A stretch of 51,795 nt of DNA from Lachnospiraceae bacterium (GCA_900769175.1 CAAGFP010000161.1:1-51795); one strand, 5' to 3'; positions 7,446 to 16,863 are shown, numbered from the stretch's first letter. Notes: a model not told the origin generated them from the letters alone. Translations and numbers: made by a program.

Positions 7446-8759
7446 TTAAAGCCCCTTGGAAGCTCTGTAGTCTTTCACCCTCGGCTGGTATTGCATTTTA
7501 AGCTGGGTAATCTTTCCCTTCTTGCAAATGATTTCATAATAGAAGGTAAGGGCTCTTTCATCCTTAATTGTATACTGGATATAAAGGTCGGTTTCTTTTT
7601 TATCAATCGTATATCCGGTCAATGCCTCAATTACGCTTTCTGCTCCACCCATTTCAATCCCCTGTGAAGCTTTCATCGATACATTCGGTCCATATTCGCT
7701 GGCTTTCAATTCTGTCACAAAACAGTTTTCAATTAACGTAGCATTGGTATCATAGTTTCTTACATAAGTCCAGAATTCCTGATCGCCTTTTGATAATGTA
7801 AGTTTTCCGGAACCGGAGCCTTCAATCGCTGCTTCCGACTCGCTGGTATTAATGGTCCATCCATTGTTTAAGAATTCCGAAACAGGTGCAGGAAGTACAT
7901 AATAATCTCCGTCAAACTCAACCGTATAATCGAATAAATTATCTGACAATTCGTTCGGAGCAGTATATTTCTGAGTGATTTCAGGAATGGTCGTTGTATC
8001 TACTTCACCCTGGTCATAACCCTGAGGCTCTACGAAATTACGAATCTGGATTTCATAAAGCACATCGCCTTCTTCATGTCTGTATGTACATTTCACATTT
8101 TGATAGAAATCCTCAGAATAATTATCATAAGGATATTTATCACTATCGTAGCTGTCTTCCGGTTCACCGTATGCGGCACGAACGTCATCTCTTGTGGAAG
8201 TCATCAACTGGATTTTACCGGGTAAAAATGCATCGCCCTCTTTCAGAGAGTACTCGTCGACGGTCAATCCACCAACAATACAATCGGCAACGGCAGCTTC
8301 ATTTACACTCATATTAATGACATAAAATACAAATTTATTATTTCCGTTCTGGAAATATACAAGACCATAATTTCCGGAAGGAACCATCTGAGTTAAATCG
8401 TCTTTGCATTCCCATCCAAGGTCTAATAAATCCTGAGTCATCATAGGGAATTTCAACACTTGTCCGTTTACTTCGATTGCATATTCAAAAACGGAATCCC
8501 CTAACTCCACCCCGCTGGCCTGGGTAATAGAAGAAGCAGATGAAGGTTCTTCAGACGGTTCTTCGGAAGGCTCCTCGGAATTAACACCGATTGCTCCCAT
8601 ATCGAATCCGTCAGAAACATCTTCCGAGGGTTCCTCGGAAAATTCGGAAACCTCCTCATCCGGTGAAAGCAGGGATACTAACTTACTGCAACCTGCCAAT
8701 AAAGTGGTTGAAACACAGGCAACCAGAATCGTTGCACAAATTTTACGAAACTTTCTCAT
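7446..8759 (-). CDS. lipoprotein with two repeated domains
   Basis: A 437-residue surface lipoprotein. The signal peptide ends in the lipobox LLAGC (Cys about 24), followed by an acidic spacer with SEEPSEEPSEEPS repeats. Two related domains follow: one begins GDSVFEYAIEVNGQVLKFP, the other LSDNLFDYTVEFDGDYYVLP, both continuing into a WE/WT-containing turn. The pattern resembles small surface domains of unknown function in Lachnospiraceae lipoproteins; binding of a ligand or wall component is only an inference. The start ATG at 8759 follows GGAGGAAAA; a longer in-frame start upstream has no ribosome site and would bury the signal peptide. A terminator follows. Confidence 0.78.
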   Translation of the reverse strand: MRKFRKICATILVACVSTTLLAGCSKLVSLLSPDEEVSEFSEEPSEDVSDGFDMGAIGVNSEEPSEEPSEEPSSASSITQASGVELGDSVFEYAIEVNGQVLKFPMMTQDLLDLGWECKDDLTQMVPSGNYGLVYFQNGNNKFVFYVINMSVNEAAVADCIVGGLTVDEYSLKEGDAFLPGKIQLMTSTRDDVRAAYGEPEDSYDSDKYPYDNYSEDFYQNVKCTYRHEEGDVLYEIQIRNFVEPQGYDQGEVDTTTIPEITQKYTAPNELSDNLFDYTVEFDGDYYVLPAPVSEFLNNGWTINTSESEAAIEGSGSGKLTLSKGDQEFWTYVRNYDTNATLIENCFVTELKASEYGPNVSMKASQGIEMGGAESVIEALTGYTIDKKETDLYIQYTIKDERALTFYYEIICKKGKITQLKMQYQPRVKDYRASKGL

Positions 8760-8849
8760 TTTTCCTCCTATAACTGCATTAAAACAATTGCATAAAATGT
8801 ATCCATTCATTTATGCATACCTAAACCATCTCACATAAAACCTGTTTTG

Positions 8850-9434
8850 TCAATTTCTTTTGGAACGTTTTCCGCGCTTTCTTACCGAATATCCGAAATC
8901 ACCGAGTTTCTTTCCCAAAGTCAGATAATCTCCATGGGAATAGGCAATTAATCCGGTATCATTTAAACAAAACCGACCGTTTTCATCACAGTATTTATCA
9001 TCAACCGAAACATTTACAACCTCTGCCAGAAACATGGTATGCGAACCAAGCGGGATTTCATCTTTAACGATGCATTCGAGGCAAAGCGGGCTTTCCGCGA
9101 TTCCGGGAGCTTTGATCTTTTGGGAAGGCAGGGGTGTCAATCCGTTTTCTTTATATTTATCAATATCCCGGCCGGATTTCACGCCGCAATAGTCAGTTGC
9201 CTTTACTAAATCCTTGGTAGTAAGATTAATCACAAACTCTTTCGTCTCACGGATGATGTCATAAGAATAACGCTCCGGTCGTATCGAAACGGAAACCATC
9301 GGCGGATTTGAGCATACAGTTCCCGTCCAGGCAATGGTTATGATATTGGGCTTTTCGTTTTCTCGTTTACAGCTTACCATTACAGCCGGAAGCGGATATA
9401 ACATATTTCCGCCCTTCCAATTTAATCTGGACAT
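8850..9434 (-). CDS. flavin reductase-like FMN-binding protein
   Basis: A 194-residue protein of the flavin reductase (DIM6/NTAB) family. NIITIAWTGTVCSNPPMVSVSIRP is the FMN-binding strand-loop motif, followed by FVINLTT and, in the middle, DYCGVKSGRDIDK, a family signature. Members bind FMN in a split beta-barrel and reduce flavins or small substrates with NAD(P)H. The start at 9434 has AGGAGG upstream. The C-terminus is basic (VRKRGKRSKRN). The partner or substrate is not visible from context. Confidence 0.85.
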   Translation of the reverse strand: MSRLNWKGGNMLYPLPAVMVSCKRENEKPNIITIAWTGTVCSNPPMVSVSIRPERYSYDIIRETKEFVINLTTKDLVKATDYCGVKSGRDIDKYKENGLTPLPSQKIKAPGIAESPLCLECIVKDEIPLGSHTMFLAEVVNVSVDDKYCDENGRFCLNDTGLIAYSHGDYLTLGKKLGDFGYSVRKRGKRSKRN

Positions 9435-9531
9435 TTTATCCTCCTAACTTACTTATCTGTTCCGGTATTCCGTGTCTGTTACAGATGAAGCTTTTCTTTC
9501 ATCATTGTAATTCTCATTCTCGTTTGTCCGA

Positions 9532-11391
9532 TTAAGCTTTCTTCTTATCGGCAGTAATCTTTTTAATCACAACGAGCGTACCAACCATGAATGCAATCGC
9601 AATCGGGAGTACAATAAACCACTGACGGATTAATCCGGCAAGGATAAAGGAGACAAAGCTTACTCCCGCTACCGTCAATGCATAAGGAAGCTGGGTAGAA
9701 ACATGGTTAATGTGGTTACAATTTGCTCCGGCACTTGCCATAATCGTTGTATCCGAAATCGGCGAACAATGATCCCCGCAAACAGCACCCGCAAGGCAGG
9801 CAGAAATGGAAATAATCATCAATTCGTCTCCGGGTACAAAAACTGCACAGACAATCGGAAGTAAAATTCCGAAGGTTCCCCATGAGGTTCCGGTTGCAAA
9901 AGCAAGCCCGAGTGCAATTAAAAATACAATTCCGGGAAGAAGCCAGGTAAGATTTGCAACATTTAATCGAACAAATTCAGCAACAAAAATCTTTGCTCCA
10001 AGTGCCATCGTAATGCCGCTTAAGGTCCATGCAAAGGTAAGAATCATAATTGCAGGAACCATTGCCTTAAAGCCTTCCGTCAAAGAAGCAGATATTTCTT
10101 TTAAATTCAATACTCTTCGAATCAGATAAAAGATTACCGTAAATGCAAGTGCAATGAAGGAACCGAATACCAGTCCTACGGAAGCGTCTGCATCTGAGAA
10201 TGAATAAACGAAATTCAAAAAGTTATCGGATGACTTATCAAAGAAGCCACCGGTCTGAATCATACCGGCAACACAACTGATAATCAGCACAATTACCGGA
10301 AGAATCAAATCAATTACATATGCTTTCTTTCCTTTTTCCTGAGGAGTTTCTTCCATTTTACCCGAAGTAAATAAATCGCCGTTATCTGCATTCATTTCAT
10401 GCTTTTTCATCGGACCGTAATCGAATTTCAAAACAGAAATTACGATAATCATTACGATCGTTAAGAGCGCATAGAAATTATACGGAATCGCACGCACGAA
10501 TAAGGAAAGCCCCTGTCCTTCCGGTGCAACCGAAGTAACCGCTGCTGCCCAGGAAGAAATCGGTGCAATAATACAAATCGGCGCTGCTGTTGCATCAATG
10601 ATATAGGCAAGTTTCGCACGTGACATTTTCTGACGGTCCGTTACGGGACGCATCACGCTTCCTACCGTAAGACAGTTGAAATAATCATCCACGAAAATCA
10701 TGATTCCAAGTAAGAAGGTTGCAAGTGAAGCACCTCTTTTTGAAGATATTTTCTTCGAAGCCCAGTCTGCATATGCAGCACTTCCGCCGGCTTTATTCGT
10801 AAGACTGACAATAATTCCAAGAATTACGAGGAAAATAAGAATACCCACATTCCATCCGTCCGTCAGTTTGGAAATAATCACTTCAAATGTAAGCTTAATT
10901 GTATCAAACGGTGCGAAACCGCAATAAAGAAGCGCGCCCGAAATAATACCGATAAACAGTGAGAAATAAACTTCCTTTGTAATAAGCGCAAGCACAATTG
11001 CAATAATAGGCGGAAGGAGTGAAATTATCGTTCCGTAAACCTTTACGTCCGAACGAATGGTTTCAACCGCAGTTTTTAAATGCGTCTCGAAAGATTCATC
11101 TTCCGTCACATTCGTATTATACTCATCCACATAACCCAAGGCTGAATCCATATCCGATAAATCGGTTTCCTGTGTTTCTTCTCCGGCTATGGGTTCTGTT
11201 TCCGTTTCCTCATTTGCATCCGTTGTCCCTGCTGTCAGATCATCCTCTTCGGTTTCCTGCTCTTCTCCGAGCAGATTAATGGAATAATCTTCCTGTGTAT
11301 CCGTAGCGAATACATTCATACCAAATATTGCACACATGGAAATGACCAATAGTGCCGCTAGCGTAATCCTGGTTCTTCTTTTTTTTGTCAT
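9532..11391 (-). CDS. NhaC-family Na+/H+ antiporter with signal peptide and acidic extracellular region
   Basis: A 619-residue membrane transporter. Residues 1-30 look like a cleavable signal peptide ending VFA. Residues 31-110 are strongly acidic (many Glu, Thr, Asp). About ten to twelve hydrophobic spans follow from residue 120. CGDHCSPISDTTIMASAG near the C-terminal half is the NhaC/YuiF-type core motif. Family members exchange sodium for protons or amino acids/organic acids across the membrane. The N-terminal secreted acidic segment is not part of the core family and lengthens it by about 100 residues. It is the last gene of the amidase-permease-PepD-antiporter unit, starting 14 bases after the pepD stop. 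Confidence 0.83.
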   Translation of the reverse strand: MTKKRRTRITLAALLVISMCAIFGMNVFATDTQEDYSINLLGEEQETEEDDLTAGTTDANEETETEPIAGEETQETDLSDMDSALGYVDEYNTNVTEDESFETHLKTAVETIRSDVKVYGTIISLLPPIIAIVLALITKEVYFSLFIGIISGALLYCGFAPFDTIKLTFEVIISKLTDGWNVGILIFLVILGIIVSLTNKAGGSAAYADWASKKISSKRGASLATFLLGIMIFVDDYFNCLTVGSVMRPVTDRQKMSRAKLAYIIDATAAPICIIAPISSWAAAVTSVAPEGQGLSLFVRAIPYNFYALLTIVMIIVISVLKFDYGPMKKHEMNADNGDLFTSGKMEETPQEKGKKAYVIDLILPVIVLIISCVAGMIQTGGFFDKSSDNFLNFVYSFSDADASVGLVFGSFIALAFTVIFYLIRRVLNLKEISASLTEGFKAMVPAIMILTFAWTLSGITMALGAKIFVAEFVRLNVANLTWLLPGIVFLIALGLAFATGTSWGTFGILLPIVCAVFVPGDELMIISISACLAGAVCGDHCSPISDTTIMASAGANCNHINHVSTQLPYALTVAGVSFVSFILAGLIRQWFIVLPIAIAFMVGTLVVIKKITADKKKA

Positions 11392-11404
11392 AAGTTTCTC
11401 CCTT

Positions 11405-12883
11405 TTACAATGTCTTTTTTGCTAAAATATTTTTAATGTACTTCCATGTTCTTTCCACCGATTCGATATCCATTTTTTCTCTTGTGGTATGGATTTCCAA
11501 AAGGTTCGGTCCCATTGAAACACATTCCAGATCCGGTTTCTTTTCAATCAGAATTCCGCATTCAAGCCCTGCATGAATTCCGACTACCTCGGGCTTTTTT
11601 CCATACTGTTCTTCAAACAGCTCCACCATTAAATCCCGAAAAGGTGAATCCTTCCTATACTCCCAGGAAGGGTATTCCCCGTTCTCCGTCGTCGTTCCTC
11701 CAAAGGCCTTCGTTATTTCGACTACCCGGTCACGCAAATGCATTTTGGAATCATGTATGGAACTTCTTAATGAGAAATCAAGTTCCATTCCACGACCGGA
11801 TAATTTCAAAATCCCGAGATTCAATGAAGTTTCTACCAGTCCTTCTATCTCGCCGCACATTGAAACAACTCCGTCCGGATAAGAAATCAATGCCGATAGA
11901 ATGCGCTCACTCTCCGCATGGGTCAGTGCATTATGAGAATCTCCTTCTGTCACAAAGAGTTCTTTACTCTCAAGTTTCAGTTCAATCCCGTCTTCAATTC
12001 CGGAAAATTCCCTATTCACTGCATCATTGATTTTTGATAAAACGGCATTCGCTTTCTTATCAGATGATATGCCGCTTCCGCTATCTGATAAAATAAATTC
12101 TGCCATTGCGCATGAGGGAATGGCATTGTCCTTCGTTCCCGATTCCATCGAAACAATCTGCAGAGGAACTTCCTTATTTAATTCATACAGGCTTCTTGCA
12201 AGCAGATGTGCTGCATTTCCTCTGCCCTTATCAATTTCAACTCCGGAATGTCCGCCTTTTAATCCCGTAAGCGTTAATTGATAAACCGGAGCGTTTACCG
12301 ATTCATAAGAGGCCGGAATCGTTGCGTGAATATGCATTCCGCCGGCACAGGATACGGTTAATACTCCTTCTACCTCCGAATCGATGTTCAAAAGTCTTTT
12401 TGAGCGGATATCGGATAAATCAATTTCCATTGCTCCGTCCATGCCGACTTCTTCATCAACGGTAAAAATTGCCTCAATTTCCGGATGCGGAATGGAATCG
12501 GAATCCATAATCGCAAGTGCATAAGCAATTGCAATTCCGTCATCTCCGCCTAAAGAAGTCCCTTTTGCATACAGGAAACCGTCCTCATATTGTAAATCAA
12601 GACCATCTTTTGATAAATCAAGCGGGCAGTCCTTTTCTTTGACCGCAACCATGTCCATGTGTCCCTGAATTGCAATCGGCGGTTCATTTTCATATCCTTC
12701 GGTTGCCGGAGCAAATATTATGACATTCTTCTTTTCATCCTGTCGGACCTTTAAATGACGCTTTGTTGCAAATCTGACCAGATAATCGCTAATCTGCTCC
12801 ACATGATAGGAAGCATGCGGGATTGCACAAATTTCACGAAAGAACTTTAATACCTCAGCAGGCTGTAGTTCATCTAAATTCAT
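11405..12883 (-). CDS. pepD: aminoacyl-histidine dipeptidase PepD (M20C)
   Basis: A 492-residue cytoplasmic metallopeptidase. Metal ligands are visible in IQGHMDMV (His75, Asp77), SLGGDDGIAIAYAL (Asp114 or 115) and VDEEVGMDG (Glu144/145), with further ligands later. The order and length match PepD, which hydrolyses dipeptides such as Xaa-His using two metal ions, rather than the shorter M20 aminoacylases. The start codon overlaps the stop of the upstream AI-2E gene by four bases (ATGA), showing translational coupling. The antiporter follows. Confidence 0.93.
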   Translation of the reverse strand: MNLDELQPAEVLKFFREICAIPHASYHVEQISDYLVRFATKRHLKVRQDEKKNVIIFAPATEGYENEPPIAIQGHMDMVAVKEKDCPLDLSKDGLDLQYEDGFLYAKGTSLGGDDGIAIAYALAIMDSDSIPHPEIEAIFTVDEEVGMDGAMEIDLSDIRSKRLLNIDSEVEGVLTVSCAGGMHIHATIPASYESVNAPVYQLTLTGLKGGHSGVEIDKGRGNAAHLLARSLYELNKEVPLQIVSMESGTKDNAIPSCAMAEFILSDSGSGISSDKKANAVLSKINDAVNREFSGIEDGIELKLESKELFVTEGDSHNALTHAESERILSALISYPDGVVSMCGEIEGLVETSLNLGILKLSGRGMELDFSLRSSIHDSKMHLRDRVVEITKAFGGTTTENGEYPSWEYRKDSPFRDLMVELFEEQYGKKPEVVGIHAGLECGILIEKKPDLECVSMGPNLLEIHTTREKMDIESVERTWKYIKNILAKKTL

Positions 12884-14232
12884 CTTTTACCCTTTCTATT
12901 CCTTTTATTATGACGAACGGAACGATTCACACTATTTTTATTCGTTTGTGTTTCCGATTCAGAACCGGATTTGGATGTAAACTTCGCAATCAGATTTCCG
13001 AATACACCTCCACGCCTTCTCCTTTGTTCTTCAACTGAAACAAACGACTCCGGCGCGCGCGATATGGCATGAGTGGTCCATTCCTTTTGCTTATTTCTTT
13101 CATTCGTATAATCACGAATTAATGTATAAACAGTGGATGTAAGCGGGATGAAAAACAGCATTCCGCCGATTCCCATCAAACTGCCGCCCACCGTAATTGC
13201 TGCCAAAACCCACATAGAAGGCAGTCCGACCGAATTCCCTACAACATAAGGATAAATCAAATTTCCTTCAATCTGTTGTACGACAATAAACAAAACCAAA
13301 AACCAAAGTGCCTTAATCGGGTCATCCAAAAGGAATAAAAATGCACCGACCGCACTTCCGATAAAGCCTCCGACTACCGGAATCAACGCAGTAAAAGAAA
13401 CCAGCACACCAATCAAAACAATGTATTTAAACCGGAATATAGCCATGGCAATCATGGTAAGAACGCCAAGAATCACCGCTTCCACACACTGCCCGGCAAT
13501 GAATTTACTGAAATTATCGTTCAGAAGATAAGTAATCTTCATAATCAGATAAAACTGTTTTTCCGGAAAAACTGCAGCCGCAATTCTTTTTACCTGTTTA
13601 CCCAGTTTTTCTTTCTGAGCCAGAATATAGACAGAAAAAATTACCGAAATCACAGCACTTACAATTCCGCCACCGACTTTCCCCGCAAAAGAAAAAGTAT
13701 TGATCACAAACGAGCCGCCGACTCCGTTGAAAAAGAAATCTTTGATATTTGTTAATACAAGCTCCCAGTCAATTTTTATCTCTTTGAGTTTTTCAAACTC
13801 AGTCATTGCTTTTTCGGCAAACTCCGGATTCTCCTTCATCAGCTTGTCCAGATTTCTTAAGAAATTCTGATAAAATTCGGTAATCTGGGCAGGAAGGGTC
13901 TTGGCTGTATCAATCACCTGCGGAATAACTGCCATGGATAGAATGGATACCAACAAAATCACAAAAACAATTGTCAGAACAATACTGACCGGACGTTTGA
14001 TTTTTAATAAGAATTTACTTTTTGCTTTCTTAAACAATGCTTCTTCGATTGCACGCATGGGAATATTCAGAATAAATGCAATGATTCCTCCTGCTATAAA
14101 CGGCATGCAGATACTCAGACATTCTTTTAAAAATCCCACCACAACCGGGAAATAAATTACAAGCAATGTCAGTGCAGCTATTGTTAATAATATTTTAAAC
14201 CAGAATAAGAATCTTTTTTTATCCTCATTCAT
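12880..14232 (-). CDS. AI-2E family transporter (PF01594-type permease)
   Basis: A 450-residue integral membrane protein with about eight hydrophobic spans, including paired spans at the N-terminus, a long charged region between them, and the conserved LIPVVGGFIGS stretch. The family is named after a proposed role in autoinducer-2 export, but other members are sodium/proton antiporters, so the substrate here is open. The C-terminus is strongly basic (HNKRNRKGKR). It starts 40 bases after the amidase stop and overlaps pepD by four bases, so the four genes 15343 to 9532 form one unit. Confidence 0.86.
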   Translation of the reverse strand: MNEDKKRFLFWFKILLTIAALTLLVIYFPVVVGFLKECLSICMPFIAGGIIAFILNIPMRAIEEALFKKAKSKFLLKIKRPVSIVLTIVFVILLVSILSMAVIPQVIDTAKTLPAQITEFYQNFLRNLDKLMKENPEFAEKAMTEFEKLKEIKIDWELVLTNIKDFFFNGVGGSFVINTFSFAGKVGGGIVSAVISVIFSVYILAQKEKLGKQVKRIAAAVFPEKQFYLIMKITYLLNDNFSKFIAGQCVEAVILGVLTMIAMAIFRFKYIVLIGVLVSFTALIPVVGGFIGSAVGAFLFLLDDPIKALWFLVLFIVVQQIEGNLIYPYVVGNSVGLPSMWVLAAITVGGSLMGIGGMLFFIPLTSTVYTLIRDYTNERNKQKEWTTHAISRAPESFVSVEEQRRRRGGVFGNLIAKFTSKSGSESETQTNKNSVNRSVRHNKRNRKGKR

Positions 14233-14272
14233 ATATATTCTGCTCCCTTCTTCCGCGTAAAGCTATCCTAAG

Positions 14273-15343
14273 TTACTCGCTGAAATACAAATCGATTCCG
14301 TTTGCGATTCCGGTTACTATTTTATTCTGATAATCATCCGTAGCCAAAAGTACATCTTCCTCGGGATTCGACAGATATCCCATTTCGACAATGGTAACCG
14401 GCACAGTCGCCCAGTTAATTCCGCTCATGGTATCCGTTTCCCAGACGCGTTCCTTCTTGCAGCCGGTCGCATTGACCATTTCATCCAGTATTTTGGTTGA
14501 AAGCTTAAGACTCAAATCGTGCAGGTCGGCATTATACGGATTGGACGAAGTCTGACAAATGGTCATGGCGCCGTTTACGGAAGAATTCTCCGAACCATTG
14601 GCATGAATCCGGATGAACGCATCTGCATTCGCGTCATTGGCAATCTGTGCACGCTCGGAATTGCTCATATCCACATCATTGGTCGTTCTGCACATGATTA
14701 CCTGATAGCCTCGGTTTTCCAGCTCTGTCTGAAGCTTCATTGCGACCATGAGATTCAATTCCGATTCTGCCAGCCCGGTAGATACTCCTTTCGTTCCGGA
14801 TGTCACCTTTGCCTTCGTCTCTGTTGCCCCCGGTCCGACCGGTTCTTTTTCATTATTTCCTTTTGCCTGATGTCCGGCGTCAATTACGATAATTTTCTGT
14901 CCGTTTGTATGAACTTTATTTTCGTCAATTGATAAATTTTTATTCCCGGATTCTGAAATTTCGGACTGAATATCATCTGTACTATCGTTTTCAGTATTGT
15001 TTTTCGTTCCGTTTTCAGAAGAATTCTCACTTTGAATTTCATCCGTTTCCGATGAATCCGTCAACGGTTTTGAATCACTTGAAAGCTCTTTGGATGCATT
15101 CTCTCCGGAAGGAATATCCGGATAGGAATCCATCAGCCTGGAAACTCCGGCAAAAAATCCGGATTCCGAATCAACATTTTCACCGGCCGGATTATCACTA
15201 TGCGCCTTTATATCCGCTCTCTCATTTGTATTTGAATCTTTATTGAATACTACAATCAAAATACCGGTTACCGCACAAAGAACCAAAACCAGCATCATAA
15301 CCGCAATCGTATTAATGATTGTGCTTAAATTCATTTTTTTCAT
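14273..15343 (-). CDS. N-acetylmuramoyl-L-alanine amidase (Amidase_3), membrane-anchored
   Basis: A 356-residue extracytoplasmic enzyme. One N-terminal membrane anchor (about 8-32) is followed by a Ser/Asn/Glu-rich linker to about 145, then the catalytic domain. Zinc-site residues are His158 in IDAGH, Glu193 in LAESELN and His247 in IRIHANG; the catalytic glutamate is Glu320 in VEMGYLSN. It cleaves the amide between muramic acid and L-alanine in peptidoglycan, with zinc. The ATG at 15343 has GGAGGA upstream, and a promoter lies at 15426-15454. It is the first gene of the amidase-AI-2E-pepD-antiporter operon. Confidence 0.92.
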   Translation of the reverse strand: MKKMNLSTIINTIAVMMLVLVLCAVTGILIVVFNKDSNTNERADIKAHSDNPAGENVDSESGFFAGVSRLMDSYPDIPSGENASKELSSDSKPLTDSSETDEIQSENSSENGTKNNTENDSTDDIQSEISESGNKNLSIDENKVHTNGQKIIVIDAGHQAKGNNEKEPVGPGATETKAKVTSGTKGVSTGLAESELNLMVAMKLQTELENRGYQVIMCRTTNDVDMSNSERAQIANDANADAFIRIHANGSENSSVNGAMTICQTSSNPYNADLHDLSLKLSTKILDEMVNATGCKKERVWETDTMSGINWATVPVTIVEMGYLSNPEEDVLLATDDYQNKIVTGIANGIDLYFSE

Positions 15344-15425
15344 CTTTCCTCCGGTTTTTTATCTGTTCGTTTGTTGCAAATATGTATGCCATGAAGCATA
15401 TAAAATCGATAAAAACCCATTTATG

Positions 15426-15454
15426 ATGATACTATAAAATATTCTCTCTTGCAA
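15426..15454 (-). promoter_or_regulatory. promoter of the amidase operon
   Basis: On the minus strand TTGCAA (15454-15449) and TATCAT (15431-15426) are separated by 17 bases, giving transcription from about 15419, 75 bases before the amidase start. Confidence 0.6.
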
Positions 15455-15494
15455 TAACAGAATCTTTTTCTGTTGCGTAAGCAAATTTCTACAT

Positions 15495-15565
15495 TTCGCG
15501 CGAGTGCGACATTCTTAGCGGAGCGTTTTATATCATAGGAAATTCCTTCGAATTTTCTATTAAAA
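15495..15565. repeat. dispersed palindromic repeat family 1, copy B
   Basis: A GC head (TTCGCGCGAGTGCGACATTC, then TTAGCGGAGCG) is followed by TTTTATATCATAGGAAATTC, CTTC and an imperfect return arm. It is the same element as at 6461-6540. The 15344-15733 interval has no gene; it holds copies B and C, the small palindrome below, the amidase promoter and the rplT terminator. Confidence 0.82.
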
Positions 15566-15567
15566 AA

Positions 15568-15587
15568 GAATCTCGCTTGCGAGATTC
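15568..15587. repeat. 20-bp palindrome between repeat copies
   Basis: GAATCTCGC-TT-GCGAGATTC is a perfect inverted repeat directly after copy B. A further GC-rich stretch (GCGCCGAGCGCGGTCGCTTGC) up to copy C looks like a decayed head of the same element family. Confidence 0.6.
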
Positions 15588-15623
15588 TCGCGCCGAGCGC
15601 GGTCGCTTGCGACATCCTTCAGC

Positions 15624-15687
15624 TTCGCGCGAGTGCGCATCCTTATTTATATCATAGGAAATTCCTTCGAATTTCTATGATATAAAA
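15624..15687. repeat. dispersed palindromic repeat family 1, copy C
   Basis: The head TTCGCGCGAGTGCGCATCCT is followed by a shortened spacer and a near-perfect dyad, TTTATATCATAGGAAATTC-CTTC-GAATTTCTATGATATAAA. It abuts the rplT terminator. Confidence 0.82.
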
Positions 15688-15714
15688 AGACCCTCGCATA
15701 CTCTGCAAGGGTCT
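15688..15714 (-). terminator. terminator of infC-rpmI-rplT
   Basis: A 10-bp stem (AGACCCTTGC with GCGAGGGTCT on the minus strand, one G-U) and a seven-base loop are followed by TTTTTATA, 20 bases after the rplT stop. Confidence 0.88.
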
Positions 15715-15733
15715 GAAATATTTCCATTTTGAA

Positions 15734-16090
15734 TTAAGCAATTTTACTCTTTGCAATATCAGCAAGTGCGGTGAAACCTGCAACATCGTTTACTGCCATT
15801 TCAGCAAGCATCTTTCTGTTGATATCAATGTTAGCAAGTTTTAATCCGTACATGAATTTGCTATAGGATAATCCGTTCATTCTTGCAGCTGCATTGATAC
15901 GCGCAATCCATAAACGTCTGAACTGACGCTTGTTCTGCTTTCTACCTGCATAAGAGGAAGTTAATGCTCTCATTACAGACTGTTTTGCAACACGGTACTG
16001 TTTTGATCTAGCTCCTCTGTAACCTTTTGCAAGCTTTAATACTCTGTTATGTTTTTTCTTTGCGTTTAAGCCGCCTTTAATTCTAGCCAT
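15734..16090 (-). CDS. rplT: 50S ribosomal protein L20
   Basis: The 118-residue protein begins MARIKGGLNAKKKHNRVLKL and is rich in Arg and Lys, the standard length and opening of L20. It binds 23S rRNA early in large-subunit assembly and, in Firmicutes, also represses its own operon at the leader upstream of infC. It follows rpmI by 20 bases and is closed by a terminator. The call is certain from sequence and gene order. Confidence 0.98.
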   Translation of the reverse strand: MARIKGGLNAKKKHNRVLKLAKGYRGARSKQYRVAKQSVMRALTSSYAGRKQNKRQFRRLWIARINAAARMNGLSYSKFMYGLKLANIDINRKMLAEMAVNDVAGFTALADIAKSKIA

Positions 16091-16110
16091 TTTCTATCCT
16101 TCCTCTCTAA

Positions 16111-16308
16111 TTAAATATAAGGTAAAATCTTCTTCATGTTCTTAACATTAGTTACATCCGTAATGGTTGCCTGACGAAGATCACGTTTCTTCTTTGTAGT
16201 CTTCTTTGTTAAGATATGTCTCTTATAAGCTTTGTTTCTTTTTAATTTACCGGTTCCGGTTACTTTAAAGCGCTTTGCAGCAGCTCTGCTTGTCTTCATT
16301 TTAGGCAT
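16111..16308 (-). CDS. rpmI: 50S ribosomal protein L35
   Basis: The 65-residue basic protein begins MPKMKTSRAAAKRFKVTGTG, the L35 signature. The ribosome site GGAGG precedes the ATG. It is the middle gene of infC-rpmI-rplT, a conserved order. Confidence 0.98.
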   Translation of the reverse strand: MPKMKTSRAAAKRFKVTGTGKLKRNKAYKRHILTKKTTKKKRDLRQATITDVTNVKNMKKILPYI

Positions 16309-16350
16309 TTTTCTTTCCTCCCTGATTCTAAAAAATATATTTTAACTGGC

Positions 16351-16863
16351 TTATCGCTTCTCAGCTAAAAACATTGTCATACTACGGCCTTCCACCTTCG
16401 GTTCCTTTTCAATAACAGCAACATCTTTCAAGCCTTCTGCGAAATCATCTAAAATATGCTTACTTGATGCCATGTGTGCCATTTCACGTCCGCGGAAACG
16501 AAGTGTAATCTTCACCTTATCTCCTTTGGTAATAAATTTTCTCGCCGCATTCATCTTGGTATTTAAATCATTGGTATCAATATTCGGAGATAAACGAATT
16601 TCCTTGGTTTCGATGGTTTTCTGTTTCTTCTTTGCATCTTTTGCTTTACGGATGGTCTCATAGCGATATTTCCCGTAATCTGCAATCTTGCAAACAGGAG
16701 GCTTTGCTGTTGCTGCAATCTTGATTAAATCAAGACCAGCTTCATCAGCAAGTTTCTGTGCGTCCCTGGAAGACATTACACCAAGCTGTTCTCCGTTCTC
16801 ACCAAGAAGTCTTACTTCTTTGTCTCTGATTTGTTCATTAATTTGTAATTCGTTAACGTTAAT
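16351..16863 (-). CDS. infC: translation initiation factor IF-3, ATT start
   Basis: IF-3 of 170 residues with the N-domain entry NELQINEQIRDKEVRLLGENG and the C-domain ending KVEGRSMTMFLAEKR. It binds the 30S subunit, checks the start codon and keeps subunits apart. I place the start at ATT (16863-16861), nine bases after GGAGG. No ATG, GTG or TTG lies at a sensible distance, and the ATG 16 codons upstream falls in the leader terminator and before the ribosome site. A rare AUU start is the known self-control feature of infC: IF-3 discriminates against it and so limits its own synthesis. Confidence 0.95.
   Translation of the reverse strand: MNVNELQINEQIRDKEVRLLGENGEQLGVMSSRDAQKLADEAGLDLIKIAATAKPPVCKIADYGKYRYETIRKAKDAKKKQKTIETKEIRLSPNIDTNDLNTKMNAARKFITKGDKVKITLRFRGREMAHMASSKHILDDFAEGLKDVAVIEKEPKVEGRSMTMFLAEKR

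Noticed and set aside
7446..7563. frameshift in the lipoprotein C-terminus
   Set aside because: The frame is continuous and ends 52 bases before a clear terminator.
11446..12030. 194-residue plus-strand frame
   Set aside because: It is antisense to pepD, whose catalytic motifs are intact.
15421..15615. 64-residue minus-strand frame
   Set aside because: It is translation of palindromic repeat copy B and neighbouring dyads, without a ribosome site.
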